From contig CALFLK010000024.1 in the NCBI GenBank assembly GCA_937880095.1, positions 1 to 24,018 on the forward strand: a stretch of 24,018 bases of DNA, written 5' to 3'. Below, piece after piece: positions 22,563 through 24,018 of this stretch. Origin of the DNA: an uncultured Faecalibacterium sp. (GTDB taxonomy: Bacteria; Bacillota; Clostridia; Oscillospirales; Ruminococcaceae). Every line of letters begins with the position of its first letter. Position 1 is the first letter of the stretch. The notes beneath the pieces were generated by a model. It was not told where the DNA came from, searched no databases, and saw only the letters and a list, made by a program, of their open reading frames with translations. The position numbers and the translations under genes are program-made.

Positions 22563-22832
22563 TTATCCGTAAGGGGCTTCTTCACGCCATTCGAGCAGAC
22601 GCTGTACGGTTTCGTCGTCTTCCTGACAGGAACGATTCACGGCAATTTCGGGAGCGCTGCTCTGCTGGATGCCGGGGGTTTCTCCTTTTAGAAAAGAACG
22701 CGCGTTTTTCTGGCGGCTGGGGAAACAGTTGTGTGCCCATTGCTCGGTGGATTTGCCGCCATTGGCACGACCGTGGGTTTCATTCGGCAGATTATCCATA
22801 TCGTGCCGGATGAAGGGAGTCAATGTGTTCAT
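22563..22832 (-). CDS. Unrecognised 89-residue protein
   Basis: I do not recognise this family. The start ATG 22832 is well supported by GGAGGTGA (22839-22846) upstream. The protein is hydrophilic with no signal peptide or membrane segment. Its N-terminal half is rich in Asn, His and Arg (for example RHDMDNLPNETHGRANGG), and its C-terminal part ends in an acidic helix (EDDETVQRLLEWREEAP). There are two cysteines, far apart. It is likely to be mostly disordered with a terminal helix. It lies alone between the terminator at 22893-22932 and the YdbC promoter. No function is proposed. Confidence 0.6.
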   Translation of the reverse strand: MNTLTPFIRHDMDNLPNETHGRANGGKSTEQWAHNCFPSRQKNARSFLKGETPGIQQSSAPEIAVNRSCQEDDETVQRLLEWREEAPYG

Positions 22833-22853
22833 GTGCAATCACCTCCAAGCATC

Positions 22854-22883
22854 AGTATGTCGAAAAAAGGGGTGAATATGCAA
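22854..22883 (-). promoter_or_regulatory. Weak candidate promoter of the 89-residue gene
   Basis: On the minus strand TTGCAT (22878-22883), an 18-base spacer and CATACT (22854-22859). A TGTCGAA string (22858-22864, plus strand), identical to the core of the Bacillus 0A-box, overlaps the start of the spacer. Both are pattern matches only. Confidence 0.3.
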
Positions 22884-22892
22884 AACAAAAAG

Positions 22893-22932
22893 AAAAAAGC
22901 CTCCAAAAGGATACGAAATCCCTTGTGGAGGC
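22893..22932 (-). terminator. Terminator after the DUF3592-like gene
   Basis: On the minus strand AGCCTCCA pairs with TGGAGGCT, with an inner AAGGGAT/ATCCTT extension, and is followed by a run of T. It ends the two-gene unit upstream and insulates the 89-residue gene. Confidence 0.8.
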
Positions 22933-22941
22933 TCCTATATA

Positions 22942-23331
22942 TTATATAAGGAACAAAAACAGGATGAATCCGGCAAACAGAAGGGAAAGTACACCCCAGA
23001 CCACATCACGCCACAAACCGCCGTTTAGATACCAGCAACGGTCTGGGCGAGAGGGATCACAGAACAGATGCACTACATCTCCTGCACGAATCACAGCGCC
23101 GTGGGGCACGTTGTAGTCAGTGACCAGATAGCTCTTTTCCTTCAGCGTGAAACGATACTGGGGGAATTTGTTCTTGCGATGCGTTCCCTTGTCGGTGAGT
23201 GTGTCCTGATGATAGCCTAAGACCACTGTGGCGGAAACAAAAGTGCGGCAGCGCAGTTTGCGCCATAGGCAGCTGATTAAAAGATAAAGACCTACAACGA
23301 AAGATAGGGTACCCAGTAAGATGCCTAACAT
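22942..23331 (-). CDS. DUF3592-like two-helix membrane protein
   Basis: A 129-residue protein with a membrane helix at each end (about 3-22 and 107-128). The soluble part between them resembles DUF3592: a TATVVLGY-like strand after the first helix, a YRFTLKEKSYLV hairpin, and GDVVHLFCDPSRPDRCWY, where family members have G..V.V.Y.P.NP. The DUF3592 function is unknown; the middle part probably faces outside or forms a small beta domain. AAAGGA stands seven bases before ATG 23331. The gene follows the 137-residue gene by 22 bases, and both probably share the promoter at 23832-23860. Confidence 0.75.
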   Translation of the reverse strand: MLGILLGTLSFVVGLYLLISCLWRKLRCRTFVSATVVLGYHQDTLTDKGTHRKNKFPQYRFTLKEKSYLVTDYNVPHGAVIRAGDVVHLFCDPSRPDRCWYLNGGLWRDVVWGVLSLLFAGFILFLFLI

Positions 23332-23353
23332 ATAAATTCCTTTCTATTATCCA

Positions 23354-23767
23354 TTAGTGATGAAACAGGTGAAAGCATAACATTTTCCATTTGGAATATC
23401 CTGCAATGGGATCGGAAGATAGCTCGGCAGATAACTTCCAAGGAAAAGAATCCTGATCAAAATAAAGCCAGTCGTTTTCATCTATAGAGACAAGGGCGGA
23501 AGGCAATACAGAGGGATCATAATAACCGCTGCGCGGAATATTCCAATGTAGTGTGCCGTCAGGATCCATGCCCTTGGCCCATAGAGAGAAAATACACCCG
23601 GCGGCTTCCCCATAGCAATGTTGTTCAAAACGGATGCGACCGTCCACATAGAACTTGATACATTCCAAGGTTGCGCTTTCACTGCGCGTGTTTGTGCGTG
23701 CGATGTAATCCTTCTGGTAACGGCAACAGCATTGATTGCCTGCGAGTTTTTCGAAATTGATCTGCAT
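23354..23767 (-). CDS. Unrecognised 137-residue protein
   Basis: I do not recognise this family. ATG 23767 is supported by AAGGAG seven bases upstream (23775-23780); the longer reading from 23968 would cross the promoter. The protein is soluble, without signal peptide, and unusually rich in aromatic residues and cysteine. It has a CCC cluster near residue 13, further Cys at about 36, 51, 58 and 130, and a C-terminal CFHLFHH. A WYxxDG-like turn and the SIDENDWLYFDQDSFPW stretch suggest a mainly beta domain. It is the first gene of a pair with the DUF3592-like gene. Metal binding by the Cys/His residues is conceivable but not shown. Confidence 0.65.
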   Translation of the reverse strand: MQINFEKLAGNQCCCRYQKDYIARTNTRSESATLECIKFYVDGRIRFEQHCYGEAAGCIFSLWAKGMDPDGTLHWNIPRSGYYDPSVLPSALVSIDENDWLYFDQDSFPWKLSAELSSDPIAGYSKWKMLCFHLFHH

Positions 23768-23831
23768 AAAAGAACTCCTTATTAAAAGGAAAGACAAAAG
23801 TAAGGAGAAACGTTTATAGGAATATATGTTT

Positions 23832-23860
23832 ATGATACGGCGCGAAAAAGGTGGTGTCAA
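23832..23860 (-). promoter_or_regulatory. Promoter of the 137-residue / DUF3592 pair
   Basis: On the minus strand a perfect TTGACA (23855-23860), a 17-base spacer and TATCAT (23832-23837). The leader would be about 60 bases. Confidence 0.65.
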
Positions 23861-23974
23861 TGCGAAAACAGAACAAAAGCGCAGGAAAATGTCTAAAACA
23901 AGCATAAAAAGAGAATAAAAAACTAAGTAAAATGTCAAAAGAAAGACTTTGCGAAAGAAAATACGCAAAAAGTG

Positions 23975-24002
23975 TTGACTTATTTTTGAAAGCGAGTATA
24001 AT
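23975..24002 (+). promoter_or_regulatory. Strong promoter reading out of the window
   Basis: TTGACT (23975-23980), a 16-base spacer and a perfect TATAAT (23997-24002). The start of transcription falls near 24009 and the gene it serves lies beyond the right edge. It is divergent from the promoter at 23832-23860, with about 115 bases of AT-rich sequence between them. Confidence 0.65.
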
Positions 24003-24018
24003 ACTATCTTGTCAGCCG

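Noticed and set aside
23768..23968. 67-residue hydrophobic extension of the 137-residue protein
   Set aside because: It runs through a good promoter and an AT-rich leader; ATG 23767 has its own strong ribosome site.
1..24018. CRISPR array, insertion sequence, prophage or rRNA genes
   Set aside because: No regularly spaced repeats, transposase or integrase reading frames, phage structural genes or rRNA sequence were found.

Overview
The window reads as a chromosomal stretch of a Gram-positive Firmicute of the class Clostridia. The most likely home is the Oscillospiraceae/Ruminococcaceae gut anaerobes (Faecalibacterium, Gemmiger or Subdoligranulum type). The grounds are a PolC-type replicative polymerase, a non-mevalonate isoprenoid pathway with ispG between rseP and polC, a divergent Spo0A-type regulator, strong AGGAGG ribosome sites and moderate GC content. 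The genus is inferred from gene content and order only.

Layout. 1-76: a tRNA-Ala(CGC) on the minus strand with its own promoter. 186-2173: a three-gene plus-strand unit coding for a DUF6514-like small protein, a divergent Spo0A-like response regulator, and an overlapping histidine-kinase-like protein that appears to lack its phospho-accepting histidine. It has a promoter, a tandem 10-bp repeat just upstream of the -35, and a terminator. 2228-13148: a long housekeeping operon, pyrH-frr-uppS-cdsA-dxr-rseP-ispG-polC, with hairpins resembling terminators in front of uppS and polC. 13186-13834: bioY, a biotin transporter component, with its own promoter and a shared convergent terminator. 13843-16450: a minus-strand pair, pepV then a dipeptide epimerase. 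16535-21537: a cell-envelope and division block, ftsW, murA, ftsZ and a DivIVA-like coiled-coil gene. 21566-23860: minus-strand accessory genes, namely an HD-domain hydrolase coupled to a YdbC/PC4-like protein, an unrecognised 89-residue protein, and a pair coding for a DUF3592-like membrane protein and an unrecognised 137-residue protein. 23975-24002: a near-consensus plus-strand promoter reading out of the window.

How the genes work together. The central operon joins nucleotide supply (PyrH), ribosome recycling (Frr), isoprenoid precursors (Dxr, IspG), the undecaprenyl lipid carrier (UppS), phospholipid precursors (CdsA), membrane proteolysis (RseP) and DNA replication (PolC). The second block makes and positions the septal wall (MurA, FtsW, FtsZ, DivIVA-like). 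PepV plus the Ala-Glu-type epimerase would fit breakdown of murein-derived dipeptides next to the wall-synthesis genes. The least ordinary parts are the degenerate Spo0A/kinase pair, the unusual FtsZ C-terminus and ftsZ leader, and the small uncharacterised minus-strand genes at the right end. No mobile elements, CRISPR arrays, phage genes or rRNA genes were seen. No stretch above 300 bases lacks a gene; the longest gap is the right edge, 23768-24018, which holds two opposed promoters.
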